From Candidatus Peregrinibacteria bacterium CG10_big_fil_rev_8_21_14_0_10_49_10 (GTDB lineage Bacteria > Patescibacteriota > Gracilibacteria > Peribacterales > Peribacteraceae): a DNA stretch of 54,327 nucleotides. Of this stretch, positions 25,507-34,822 are shown piece by piece. The stretch is taken from the NCBI GenBank assembly GCA_002772545.1, contig PFDR01000065.1, forward strand, positions 1 to 54,327, read 5' to 3'. Below the pieces are notes generated by a model. It was not told the DNA's origin. It saw nothing but the letters and a program-made list of their open reading frames with translations, and did no database searches. The translations under genes were made by a program, and so were the position numbers. Position 1 is the first letter of the stretch. Each line of letters opens with the position of its first letter.

Positions 25507-27780
25507 GTGCCTACCGCTCCCCACCCCACACTCGAAGGCTTAAATGAAATGCAGAGAAAGGCTGTGCTGCACGAGAAGGGGCCTGCACTCATTCTTGCAG
25601 GAGCCGGTAGCGGAAAAACGCGGGCACTCACGCACCGCATTGCCTACCTTATAGAACAGGGCGTCCCCCCGTGGCAGATTCTTGCGGTCACATTTACGAA
25701 TAAGGCGGCAAAGGAAATGAAAAACCGCATTGTAAACCTGCTGCATATTACCGGAGGGGAAGATCCAGGCAGTCTGTTTACTCTGAACCCGGGAAAACTG
25801 CCTGTTATGGGCACATTTCACTCCGTGTGTGTGCGCATGCTCCGCCGTGATATAGAGCATATTGGTGGAAACCGCAGCTTTGTTATTTACGATGCAGATG
25901 ACCAGGAGAAACTCATGAAGCAAGTACTCAAAGAAATGACCATAGATGAAAAAGAGCTTAAACCGCGTGCCGCACTCTCGTACATTGGCCGGTTTAAGGC
26001 GGAAGCCATGAGTCCCAAAGAAGCCGAGGGGCAAGCCACTACGGCACATATGCACCATGTGATAGATGCGTACAAACGCTACCAGTCTGCACTCAAGCAA
26101 GCCAATGCACTGGATTTTGATGATCTGATTCTCAAAACAGTGCATCTGTTTCATGAGTGTCCTGTAGTACTGGATCGGTACCAGGAAACATGGCGCTTTC
26201 TGCACGTAGACGAGTACCAGGATACGAACCATGCACAGTACTTGCTCATGTCTTTGCTCGCAAAGAAGTACCGAAATCTCTACGTCATTGGTGACCCGGA
26301 CCAGTCCATCTACTCTTTCCGTGGTGCGGACATCCGCAACATTTTGGAGTTTGAAAAGGAATACCCGGATGCCGTGCGCATAAAGCTGGAACAGAATTAC
26401 CGCTCCACGCAGCCCATACTCACGGCAGCAGATGCGGTGATAGCTGCGAATCCAAGCCGACCCGAAAAGCAGATGTGGACAGAGCGAAAAAAGGGTCCGC
26501 AGATCATTGTGAATGAAGTGGAAAATGAACGGAAAGAAGCAGAGGAGGTACTCGTATCTGCTCAGAAGTTGCGCGGAGAAGGCGTGCGCCTGAATGACCA
26601 AGTTGTTCTGTACCGCACAAATGCACAGTCCAGACTCTTCGAAGAGGCCTGCATGCGCAGCGGTATACCCTACCGCATAATTGGGGGTGTAAAGTTCTAC
26701 GCCCGCAGGGAAGTAAAAGACCTCCTGGCGTATCTCTACGTCATTTTAAACCCGCAAGACACACTCTCACTTCTGCGCATTATAAATGTTCCCTCACGTA
26801 AAATAGGACAGACCACAATCAGTCGTCTGCAGGCTTATGCATCTGCAAACGGTCTGACTCTCTGGGAAACACTACAGGCAGTGGAAGACATTGCTGATAT
26901 CAATGCTCCCACAAAAGACCGACTCGTGCAATTTGTGCAGAAGATTCAGCACCATAGAGAACGCGCCGAGGAAGAAGTGGTTTCTATTCTCTCCGAACAT
27001 CTGCTTGCTTCCATTGGAATGGAGAAGTGGTTACGGGATGAAACAGAAGAGGGAGAAACGCGCTGGCAGAACGTACAGGAGCTTCTCTCTGTAATGCACA
27101 AGTACGACAAACTGGACCCCCAACTTTCCCTTACGAGTTTTCTGGAGGAAGTCGCTCTCGTTTCAGAGGTGGATAAATTACATGAAGTAGAGGATGACGC
27201 TCTCACGCTCATGACCTTACACCTCTGTAAAGGACTTGAATTTGAGGCAGTGCACATTGCCGGTTGTGAAGAGGGAATCTTTCCACATAGCAATAGCCTC
27301 TTCGACCGCCAGCAACTGGAAGAAGAACGGAGAATAATGTATGTAGGAATGACACGGGCGAAAACGCATCTGCACATTCTCTGTGCCCGCTCCCGTATGC
27401 TCTGGGGAAACACGCAGAGCAATGCACCCAGCAGATTTTTGGATGACCTGCCGGAAGAGGTGCTGGAACGAAGAAGTGATGACGTACTGAGTGCATTTGC
27501 CTGGGCAAGTAAAAGCGGCTTACAGAAGGCCATTCACGAAATAGAACCCTTCCGCCAGCAGAGCGGCGAACGAATGGACATGGAATTCAACCAGGACATA
27601 CGTTTTGGCGACGATGACACGAATCAGGACGAAAATCTCCGGATAGGAAGCCGCATAGAACATCCCGTCTTCGGAGAAGGGACAGTTACTGCTCTCCGAG
27701 GAGACATAGCAGAAGTACAGTTTGACACCGGAGGAAGAAAAAACTTTGCTCTGAGCATAGCACCGCTCAAGCTTCTGTAG
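25507..27780 (+). CDS. pcrA: UvrD/PcrA-family DNA helicase
   Basis: Walker A 'LILAGAGSGKTRALTHRIAYLI', 'VTFTNKAAKEM', 'VDEYQDTN', 'VIGDPDQSIYSFRGAD', 'LEQNYRST', 'YVGMTRAKTHLHI', C-terminal 'HPVFGEGTVTALRGDIAEVQF'. Confidence 0.96.
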   Translation: MPTAPHPTLEGLNEMQRKAVLHEKGPALILAGAGSGKTRALTHRIAYLIEQGVPPWQILAVTFTNKAAKEMKNRIVNLLHITGGEDPGSLFTLNPGKLPVMGTFHSVCVRMLRRDIEHIGGNRSFVIYDADDQEKLMKQVLKEMTIDEKELKPRAALSYIGRFKAEAMSPKEAEGQATTAHMHHVIDAYKRYQSALKQANALDFDDLILKTVHLFHECPVVLDRYQETWRFLHVDEYQDTNHAQYLLMSLLAKKYRNLYVIGDPDQSIYSFRGADIRNILEFEKEYPDAVRIKLEQNYRSTQPILTAADAVIAANPSRPEKQMWTERKKGPQIIVNEVENERKEAEEVLVSAQKLRGEGVRLNDQVVLYRTNAQSRLFEEACMRSGIPYRIIGGVKFYARREVKDLLAYLYVILNPQDTLSLLRIINVPSRKIGQTTISRLQAYASANGLTLWETLQAVEDIADINAPTKDRLVQFVQKIQHHRERAEEEVVSILSEHLLASIGMEKWLRDETEEGETRWQNVQELLSVMHKYDKLDPQLSLTSFLEEVALVSEVDKLHEVEDDALTLMTLHLCKGLEFEAVHIAGCEEGIFPHSNSLFDRQQLEEERRIMYVGMTRAKTHLHILCARSRMLWGNTQSNAPSRFLDDLPEEVLERRSDDVLSAFAWASKSGLQKAIHEIEPFRQQSGERMDMEFNQDIRFGDDDTNQDENLRIGSRIEHPVFGEGTVTALRGDIAEVQFDTGGRKNFALSIAPLKLL

Positions 27781-27815
27781 AACGTCACAAGTGGTCAGTG
27801 GTCAGCTGATAAGTG
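27781..27815. repeat. Heptad-repeat locus G: single-sided array downstream of pcrA
   Basis: 'aacgtca caagtgg tcagtgg tcagctg ataagtg', approximately 7-bp period; no facing arm found. Confidence 0.45.
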
Positions 27816-29537
27816 CTATTGTTCATAGTACGTTCCCCGGACCACAGGACTGCCAAAGGGGACCCAGGTGAGACTTTCGGATCCATCGGTCCAGGTAATG
27901 TCCCCTGCGGAACTCGGACTACCCGGCTGGTTGATGCTTGCAGAGAGAGACGCCTTGAGTGCATTACCCGGTATGCTCACATCAGCCTTAAGCTCTAAAA
28001 TGAGAGGACCGTCCTCAAATGAGCCGATGGTATCGGGAATGGCAGAACAGGTAATCCGGAAGGAGGAAAGGCTGCAACTGTGCCGACTGTCTATACCCTG
28101 CCGCATGAGTTCTATATTGGAAACAGTGACTCCCCCAACGGAGGAAAGAGTGAATGTGATGTCTGTGACTGCCACATCGGCCTGACCATCGCCTCTCTTT
28201 CCGCTAAAGAGATAGGACCCAATGGTGAGATCTGTTCCTTCACTCAGAACATCCCTGCCGCTATCGGGATTGGAGATAGTGGTGATGCGGGAGCGAGCCG
28301 TTTGGAACAGAGGAAAGGTGTCACTGGAATTTTTCGTGTAGGACCTGTTGCTCCACCCACCGTCTCCTTCAACCGTAACGGAAGAGACGGTGAATGACTC
28401 TCCGCTCACCCCACCCAGAGTAAAGGGCTTAAGACGTGCACGAATGTAAAAGGAGTAGTCTTCGCGACGCGGAATAGTAATATGACTGTTCTTCACGCTC
28501 AGGATGTAGGTACCACCGGATTCCCGGAACGCACGACCGAGGTATGCGCCAACGTGATCGTAAACAAGTAGCGAATCGATAGAAGAAACTGATGTATTTA
28601 AGTTGATGGTAACGGAATTGAGATTCAACGGTTCGGTATCACTGAACACATTCACCCCCGCAAGAACCGGTGAGGCATCATCACCCAGAAGCAAAACGTT
28701 GTTGTACTGAGAAACATTGGAATCGGGATCGTAGGAGACAGCGGGAGATGAAACAGACGATGTGGAAGATGACAGTGATGAGAGAGATGGGGAGGAAGAA
28801 GAGGAAGAGGCTGACAATGAGACAGTAACGTTCGATGAAACGAATGAGGAAGATGAAGAAGTGCTCTGTTGCGCCTCAGCTGTTCTGTAGGCTGCAAGCT
28901 CTCCGGACGCATTGGCAACAAATGCAACAGTCAGCCTTGCCATATCGGCACGAGAGAGAGTGATACCTGCCAGATTATCGGAAGCAAGATCAGCATTGCG
29001 GAAATCAAAGACGGGATCGGCCTGAAGCACAGGAAATGCCGCTGCAAAGTACCCCGCATACCAAGGCTCTTGCGGAGCTTGTACCTGGACCGGGATATCA
29101 AAGACTTCCACAAGTATTTTTACTGCTTCAGCTACATTCACACTGCGCTCAGCAGCAAACGGCCGGTCTCCTGCCGGCGCACCGGGCAGATCGTTGCCGC
29201 TCACTATTCCCAATGCTTTTGCCCGGCATACCGGTACTGCATACCACACATTCGGAGAAACATCGGTAAAACAGCTCAGACCGTAGGGTGTGCCGTCATC
29301 CGGGACCAAGCCCATCACTATTTTTACAAACTCTGCTCTGTTTAAAGAGTTGAGCGGCCTAAATGTTCCATCGGGGTTCCCCTCAACCACACCCATTTGA
29401 GTGAGAGTGCTTATGGCTACGGCACTGTTGGTGCCAGACCTGACATCGCTATATCGCAACGTAATCACACCATAGGATCGTGCAAAGAGAATGCCCGGTA
29501 CAAGCAGAAAGCCGATGAGTAGAATGAAACGTTTCAT
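27816..29537 (-). CDS. Secreted SLH-domain surface protein with Ser-rich linker
   Basis: Signal peptide MKRFILLIGFLLVPGILFA; SLH repeats 'GVVEGNPDGTFRPLNSLNRAEFVKIVMGL', 'FTDVSPNVWYAVPVCRAKALGIVSG'; Ser-rich linker then beta-rich C-terminus. Confidence 0.85.
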   Translation of the reverse strand: MKRFILLIGFLLVPGILFARSYGVITLRYSDVRSGTNSAVAISTLTQMGVVEGNPDGTFRPLNSLNRAEFVKIVMGLVPDDGTPYGLSCFTDVSPNVWYAVPVCRAKALGIVSGNDLPGAPAGDRPFAAERSVNVAEAVKILVEVFDIPVQVQAPQEPWYAGYFAAAFPVLQADPVFDFRNADLASDNLAGITLSRADMARLTVAFVANASGELAAYRTAEAQQSTSSSSSFVSSNVTVSLSASSSSSSPSLSSLSSSTSSVSSPAVSYDPDSNVSQYNNVLLLGDDASPVLAGVNVFSDTEPLNLNSVTINLNTSVSSIDSLLVYDHVGAYLGRAFRESGGTYILSVKNSHITIPRREDYSFYIRARLKPFTLGGVSGESFTVSSVTVEGDGGWSNRSYTKNSSDTFPLFQTARSRITTISNPDSGRDVLSEGTDLTIGSYLFSGKRGDGQADVAVTDITFTLSSVGGVTVSNIELMRQGIDSRHSCSLSSFRITCSAIPDTIGSFEDGPLILELKADVSIPGNALKASLSASINQPGSPSSAGDITWTDGSESLTWVPFGSPVVRGTYYEQ

Positions 29538-29626
29538 AGAGGTAACAGTATACTCCCACCGGAAACGCGTGTCTTGAGTTTCAAAAAAGTATTGCCTATT
29601 GCGCTACGTGTACCGCAGTGACTATT

Positions 29627-31255
29627 TCAGGGTTTGTACTGCCCGACCTCTTTTGCCATGAGCACCTGGTAGACCGCCCAGACCGCTTCCCTGCGGATCA
29701 TGAGCAAATCGGGAGTAAAGAAAATCTGATCGTAGAGAAAGAAAACATACGTATCCGCTACCCCAACAAAAGGTGTGTACCACGCGCAGGGCTGTACATC
29801 TATGTACGAGTGCGGCAAATACTGTTCCAGCCGGAATGCTGAGCTCACCATCTTTAAAAATTCCGCATGGTTCACAGTACGCAACGGACGGAAAGTACCA
29901 TCCGGGTACCCCTGCATGATGGCGTGTGCAACGGCACTCATGGCGAAGAGCTCTTCCTCTGATCCGGGCGAGAGATCCGGGAAAACGCCGTCATTTTGGA
30001 CAGGGGAAACATGGTACCCGGCAGCAAGCAACAGCATGTGAGCAGCCTCTGCACGACTTATGCGCTCGTTTCCGTGGAACATGCCATCGGAGCCCAGCTG
30101 GATAATCCCCCGCTTCAGGAGTTCACGTACGGCTCTTCCCAGATTGCTATAGGGGTTCACATCCGACGGGAACGGAAAATTTCCTTCATTGAAAAACCCA
30201 ACGGTAATGACATCCTTCATTCCTACAGTTAGAAACGGACGTGAGTAGTAGTGGTATTTCCCAACATCCTCAAACGTATATTCAAATTCATTGTTCCTCC
30301 ACTTGGTAATAGGACCGGAAGAAAACAGGGCTCCGTCATCGGCACTCCACAGGCCATCACCGTCATCATCCGAGGTCACTGTGTGCGTGTAGTCGTCCGT
30401 TACGGCCCACCGCACGGTATCTCCGGGCCGAATGTGCATGCCCTTGGGACTGTAGCCCGAAACGTACTTGTCCCTGTTGATTTCTACTACATAGGTGATG
30501 GGCAAATCCGCAAATGCCGGATCCCGCGTACTGCCCGGACCATATGGCTCGGCATCGAACTCATTGAGAATGCCATCACCGTCGGCATCGGGATCTTGAG
30601 CATTCGGAATATCGTCTCCGTCCATATCATCATCTTGGTTATTTGGGATGCCATCGCCATCGATGTCATCATCCTGGTCATTTGGAATACCGTCTCCATC
30701 TCTGTCGTTTGGATCAAAACGTACAACAGAAGAGCGTGATGAAGAAGACGATACAGAAGAGGACAGAACGGAAGAGCTGGAAAAAGATGAACGACGGGAA
30801 GATAGAGAGGAACGTCTGCTACTGGAACTCTTGGAGAGTGCAGAAGAACTGGAAGACGAACGGCTGGAAATGGAAGAGGAGGAAAATGAAGAAGAGGAGA
30901 AGGAAGAAGAAGAAGAAGAAGAAGAAGAAGGCACTGAAGAAAAAGAACGGGAGCGGGAAAACGATCTGGAGGATCCCGCACTGGAACTCCCTCCGAATCC
31001 CCCACTACTCCCCGCAGTTCTCTCTCCGCAATCGCGATGGATGGTGAACGGCGCAAGACCATGCACGACAGAATCACCCCGCTTTGCACTCGGCAGATAC
31101 TCATACAGATTTGGAACTGGACCAAATACGCAGGGATAGTCCGTGGAAGGAATAGGCCCAAAGAGTGACTGTGCGTAGAGGGGTAGAGCTACGAAAGCCA
31201 TCACCAAAGTGAGGACTCCGACTACTGCAAACCGATGTAAACGATGCTTGAACAT
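29627..31255 (-). CDS. Secreted SLH protein with Ser-rich linker, thrombospondin-3-like Ca-binding repeats and a cupredoxin-like domain
   Basis: Signal peptide MFKHRLHRFAVVGVLTLVMAFVALPLYAQ; 'DPNDRDGDGIPNDQDDDIDGDGIPNNQDDDMDGDDIPNAQDPDADGDGILNEFD'; 'RPGDTVRWAVTDDYTHTV...FTFEDVGKYHYY'-like fold; C-terminal SLH 'AIMQGYPDGTFRPLRTVNHAEFLKMV'. ORF opens at 31426. Confidence 0.85.
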   Translation of the reverse strand: MFKHRLHRFAVVGVLTLVMAFVALPLYAQSLFGPIPSTDYPCVFGPVPNLYEYLPSAKRGDSVVHGLAPFTIHRDCGERTAGSSGGFGGSSSAGSSRSFSRSRSFSSVPSSSSSSSSSFSSSSFSSSSISSRSSSSSSALSKSSSSRRSSLSSRRSSFSSSSVLSSSVSSSSSRSSVVRFDPNDRDGDGIPNDQDDDIDGDGIPNNQDDDMDGDDIPNAQDPDADGDGILNEFDAEPYGPGSTRDPAFADLPITYVVEINRDKYVSGYSPKGMHIRPGDTVRWAVTDDYTHTVTSDDDGDGLWSADDGALFSSGPITKWRNNEFEYTFEDVGKYHYYSRPFLTVGMKDVITVGFFNEGNFPFPSDVNPYSNLGRAVRELLKRGIIQLGSDGMFHGNERISRAEAAHMLLLAAGYHVSPVQNDGVFPDLSPGSEEELFAMSAVAHAIMQGYPDGTFRPLRTVNHAEFLKMVSSAFRLEQYLPHSYIDVQPCAWYTPFVGVADTYVFFLYDQIFFTPDLLMIRREAVWAVYQVLMAKEVGQYKP

Positions 31256-31373
31256 GAAGTGCACCATTCTGAGATCCGAAGTGGAGAGAGTCAACGCAGG
31301 GTTGTTCTGGTTTTGTATACAGAAAAGGCTTTCTGCAGAGAGAATCTGCTCCTGATAGAATGTAAAAAGAAAT

Positions 31374-32423
31374 CTAACCCCTTTGCCGTACGTAATCAGC
31401 CAACTCTTCGAAGAGTGACTCTGCATTATCTATTCCAATACACGGATCGGTAATAGATAGACCCTCCATATTCATATCAGGACCAGCCTTTTGCTTTCCT
31501 GGAAGAGTAAACACCTCTGTCATAATGCCACGGAAGTGACGGTATGCCTCCGGATAATCAAACCTGTTCTTCACCACTGCTCGCAGAACACGCATTTGTT
31601 CCTCCACAGTTTTTTCTCCACTCTTTCTATCAATACAATTCGCATGGCTGCAATCCACAATGACTGCAGGGTTTTTTACCTGTGCGTCACACAACATGTC
31701 AGTTATGTTTCCAATAGCGTGAGGTTCCCAGTTAGGGCCATTTGCTTCGGAGCCGCGTAAGATAGCGAATGCGTGAGGATTGCCAGAGACAGACTGTTGC
31801 TTCATCTGTAGAATAAGATGATTGCCCGGAGTTTGGGCAACAATCACTCCATCTACTGCAGATTTCAGATCGCCACTCATGTCATGCTTCATCCCCATGG
31901 GAAATTCCATACCTCCCGCCGCTCGCCTATGCCACATTGCACAAGCATTGCGAGCTCCTATGGCACCACAGCAGAGAAGATCGTTGAAGTAATCTTTTAA
32001 GTCCGGATTGAGAATTTCATCCATCACTCCTATATGCGGAGCAACCTGATGAAAAGCAGAACGGGTAGCGTAGATGCCCTCCACAATATTCACACCACCG
32101 TTATGAGGCTTATTGGGGTAAGGATTGAACTGAATCCCTTCCCATCCATTATTCGTCCGTGGCTTAATGGAATACACACGTTCTATGAAATAAAAAACAT
32201 CACCAAATCTTTTATTGAAGTCTGCTATACGCTTTGCATTTTGCACTCCTGCCTCAATAGGAAAAAATGAGCAGGGTCCGGCACCAACGAGCAAACGCTG
32301 ATCCTTTCCCTCTAAAATGCGCCGAATGCTTTCGCGCTGTTGCTCAACAACCTCAGGCATTGCCGGGTACGTTTGCAGTACTTCCTGAATGGGTGGGAGA
32401 TCACGCTCTACTGTGAATGCCAT
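31374..32423 (-). CDS. 3-deoxy-7-phosphoheptulonate (DAHP) synthase, AroFGH class
   Basis: 'LLVGAGPCSFFPIEAGVQNAKRIADF', 'KPRTNNGWEGIQFNPYP', 'VDGVIVAQTPGNHLI', 'VIVDCSHANCIDRKSGEKTVEEQMRVL'. Confidence 0.85.
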   Translation of the reverse strand: MAFTVERDLPPIQEVLQTYPAMPEVVEQQRESIRRILEGKDQRLLVGAGPCSFFPIEAGVQNAKRIADFNKRFGDVFYFIERVYSIKPRTNNGWEGIQFNPYPNKPHNGGVNIVEGIYATRSAFHQVAPHIGVMDEILNPDLKDYFNDLLCCGAIGARNACAMWHRRAAGGMEFPMGMKHDMSGDLKSAVDGVIVAQTPGNHLILQMKQQSVSGNPHAFAILRGSEANGPNWEPHAIGNITDMLCDAQVKNPAVIVDCSHANCIDRKSGEKTVEEQMRVLRAVVKNRFDYPEAYRHFRGIMTEVFTLPGKQKAGPDMNMEGLSITDPCIGIDNAESLFEELADYVRQRG

Positions 32424-32444
32424 AAGGAGAAGAGGTAAGAAATA

Positions 32445-33701
32445 CTATGGTTCTACAGGCTCAAGAGCCTGAAGCTCTTTGAGTGAATCGGTGGAACAAA
32501 TCCATACAACATTTCGTATATGGGAGTTATAGCGCAGTTGGTTGAAAAGAATGTTCATACGACTCGGAGATGTTTTGCTTGCATCCATCTCTAAAAGAAA
32601 GGCGTATGTCTTTGGGCCAATGGGTCGCGAGTGAATAGACGTAAGATTCACATCGGATGTTGCAATATCACCTGTAATATCAAACAGAACACCCGGATAA
32701 TTATCCGGTATGACCTCCACACAATGGTAACGACGACTGGTATCGAGTTCTGATCCCTGTACTATCCGATCTGCTCTTTCATAAGCCGAATTTCCCATAC
32801 CAATGGAAGGAGAAGCAATGTGATGGTTCCAGCTACCCAACCACTGCATTGCCCTTACTGCAGAACAGTTTTCCAGTTTGCGACGCATAAGTTCAAATGC
32901 TGTACCATCTCTGCAGGAATCCATTTCCATAAAAAATCTGTATCCATCTCCACCGTCAATTTTCTGTGAATGAAGAGAGCGAAGATCTGTTCCCGCATTA
33001 CGAATAATCCCCAGAATATTGTGTAGTATGCCAATACCGTCCTTTTCCGGAATAACAATAGCCGCATGATGTTCTTTCTGGATATCCGGGAGATCTACTC
33101 CCCCATTCATATGCATGAGATAAAACTGCGTAATGTTTCCCACACCCTTCTGATTTGCCATATCTTCACGAAGCACATTCAGTCCCCATTCCTCAATGGC
33201 AAGACGAGAGGCAAGACAAATACGATGAGGATCTTTCAGCTCAGCAACATGCTGAGGAGCATCTGCCGTTACGGCTTCTATTACATGGTTCTTATCTGTG
33301 AGTCCCAACTCAGCGAGAGCGTCGCCGCACTGCGCTATACCCATAGGATGTGAATGCACATAAGATATGTCTTGCAAATCCGTATTGGGCAAAACACCTA
33401 AACACATACGTACATGCAGTTCTATTTCACCACATATAGCTTCAGAACTGTTATCTCTCAATTGGTTAAGGTGTTTCCAAACGGGTCCCTTTGATGAATT
33501 TTCCACTGGAACTACTCCATAATCACCCCCCGCAATACCTTCCCAAACACCCTCAATAGTATCGGCATAGTGAATACGGGTTGTAGGTACTTCTTTTTGC
33601 ACAAGCCGTGCTGCTTCATCCGAAAATGAGAGTTTTTTCATGGCCCAGAGATTTGATTGCTCAGGAAGAATGGACGATTCTGATGAAATTTTTTGAGTCA
33701 T
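32445..33701 (-). CDS. Prephenate dehydratase-like protein with two ACT domains
   Basis: PDT-like 'GGDYGVVPVENSSKGPVWKHLNQLRD', 'YVHSHPMGIAQCGDALAE', 'GNITQFYLMHM'; ACT domains 'AAIVIPEKDGIGILHNILGIIRNAGTDLRSLHSQ' and 'HCVEVIPDNYPGVLFDITGDIATSDVNLTSIHSRP'. Confidence 0.8.
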   Translation of the reverse strand: MTQKISSESSILPEQSNLWAMKKLSFSDEAARLVQKEVPTTRIHYADTIEGVWEGIAGGDYGVVPVENSSKGPVWKHLNQLRDNSSEAICGEIELHVRMCLGVLPNTDLQDISYVHSHPMGIAQCGDALAELGLTDKNHVIEAVTADAPQHVAELKDPHRICLASRLAIEEWGLNVLREDMANQKGVGNITQFYLMHMNGGVDLPDIQKEHHAAIVIPEKDGIGILHNILGIIRNAGTDLRSLHSQKIDGGDGYRFFMEMDSCRDGTAFELMRRKLENCSAVRAMQWLGSWNHHIASPSIGMGNSAYERADRIVQGSELDTSRRYHCVEVIPDNYPGVLFDITGDIATSDVNLTSIHSRPIGPKTYAFLLEMDASKTSPSRMNILFNQLRYNSHIRNVVWICSTDSLKELQALEPVEP

Positions 33702-33857
33702 AGTCTGAAGCAGGTAACAAACAAAACACCTCCGCTGCGTGGGGAAGTGCGTAGAGTCTGCTTGATTTTTTTAATCGATTACATCAGACGCATCGGCTCC
33801 TTCCCCGCACTAAAGGGGGAGAAATAGAAGCCGTAGCTAAAGGTCTGCTGTATCACG

Positions 33858-34724
33858 TTGAACACACTTTACTTGTCTTACACAGGATGTCAAGCTACGG
33901 ACGTGCAAAAACTGGAAGAACACGTCCGGCAGTTCTGCAAGACCTATGCCCTCAAACTCAACACAGACCTCGGTCAGCACTTTCTTGTAGATCAGGAAGT
34001 GCTGGATGCCATTGTGGATGCATCCGGCATTCACACGGAAGACACGGTGGTAGAAATAGGACCGGGCATAGGGGTGCTTACAAAAGAACTACTCACACGT
34101 GCCGCAAAGGTTGTAGCGGTAGAGCTGGACGCACGCCTGATTCCTCTGCTGGAAACATATGTGGAAGATGACCCCAGGCTCGAGGTCATACAGGGAAACG
34201 CACTCCGGGTGCCCCTGCCAAAAGAACCGTACAGAATTGTCGCCAATATTCCCTATCACATTACCTCGCCGCTGCTGCGACATGCTTTTTTAGAATCAGA
34301 CATAACACCGGTCTCTCTTACACTTCTCATACAAAAAGAGGTGGCAGAAAAAATCTGCGATACACAGCACACCGGCCTTCTTACCATTCTTGTAGGTCTC
34401 TTTGGTACACCCGAGATTATTGCAGATGTTCCGCCTTCTTGCTTCCTGCCACCACCACAGGTCGACTCGGCGGTGCTGCACATACAGTGTTTTCCGGAAC
34501 CTATTGCTTCTGCCGACGAACTCAAGAAGATTTTTTCTCTCACAAAAATTGCCTTCTCCCGGAAGAGAAAAATGCTCAGTAACAGTATAGGAAAACAACC
34601 GGGTGGCGCAGAGATGCTAAAAAAAGCGGGAATACATGCAGATAGAAGACCGGAAACACTCACGGTGGAAGAGTGGGTGAAGCTTGCGAAGGTCGACCTC
34701 ACCCCCACGTTCTATCACCCTTAA
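33858..34724 (+). CDS. rsmA: 16S rRNA (adenine1518-N6/adenine1519-N6)-dimethyltransferase RsmA/KsgA
   Basis: 'LNTDLGQHFLVDQEVLDAIV', 'VVEIGPGIGVLTKELL', 'IVANIPYHITSPLL', 'LTLLIQKEVAEKI'. TTG start at 33858; a downstream GTG is also possible. Confidence 0.93.
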   Translation: MNTLYLSYTGCQATDVQKLEEHVRQFCKTYALKLNTDLGQHFLVDQEVLDAIVDASGIHTEDTVVEIGPGIGVLTKELLTRAAKVVAVELDARLIPLLETYVEDDPRLEVIQGNALRVPLPKEPYRIVANIPYHITSPLLRHAFLESDITPVSLTLLIQKEVAEKICDTQHTGLLTILVGLFGTPEIIADVPPSCFLPPPQVDSAVLHIQCFPEPIASADELKKIFSLTKIAFSRKRKMLSNSIGKQPGGAEMLKKAGIHADRRPETLTVEEWVKLAKVDLTPTFYHP

Positions 34725-34822
34725 GAACAGTTTTTAGGCTTTATAAAGCCACATATCCATATGTATCGGAGAAATTTTTCACAGGGGACATACAGAGGAA
34801 AAAATGAGAGGAAACTATAGGT

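Noticed and set aside
25540-26601. 353-aa minus-strand ORF opposite pcrA
   Set aside because: Antisense to conserved helicase motifs; Cys/His/Phe-rich composition typical of antisense reading frames.
30648-31139. Glu-rich plus-strand ORF (EEEEEEE...) and its frame-shifted partner
   Set aside because: Antisense of the Ser-rich linker (TCT/TTC codons) of the SLH protein; composition artefact.
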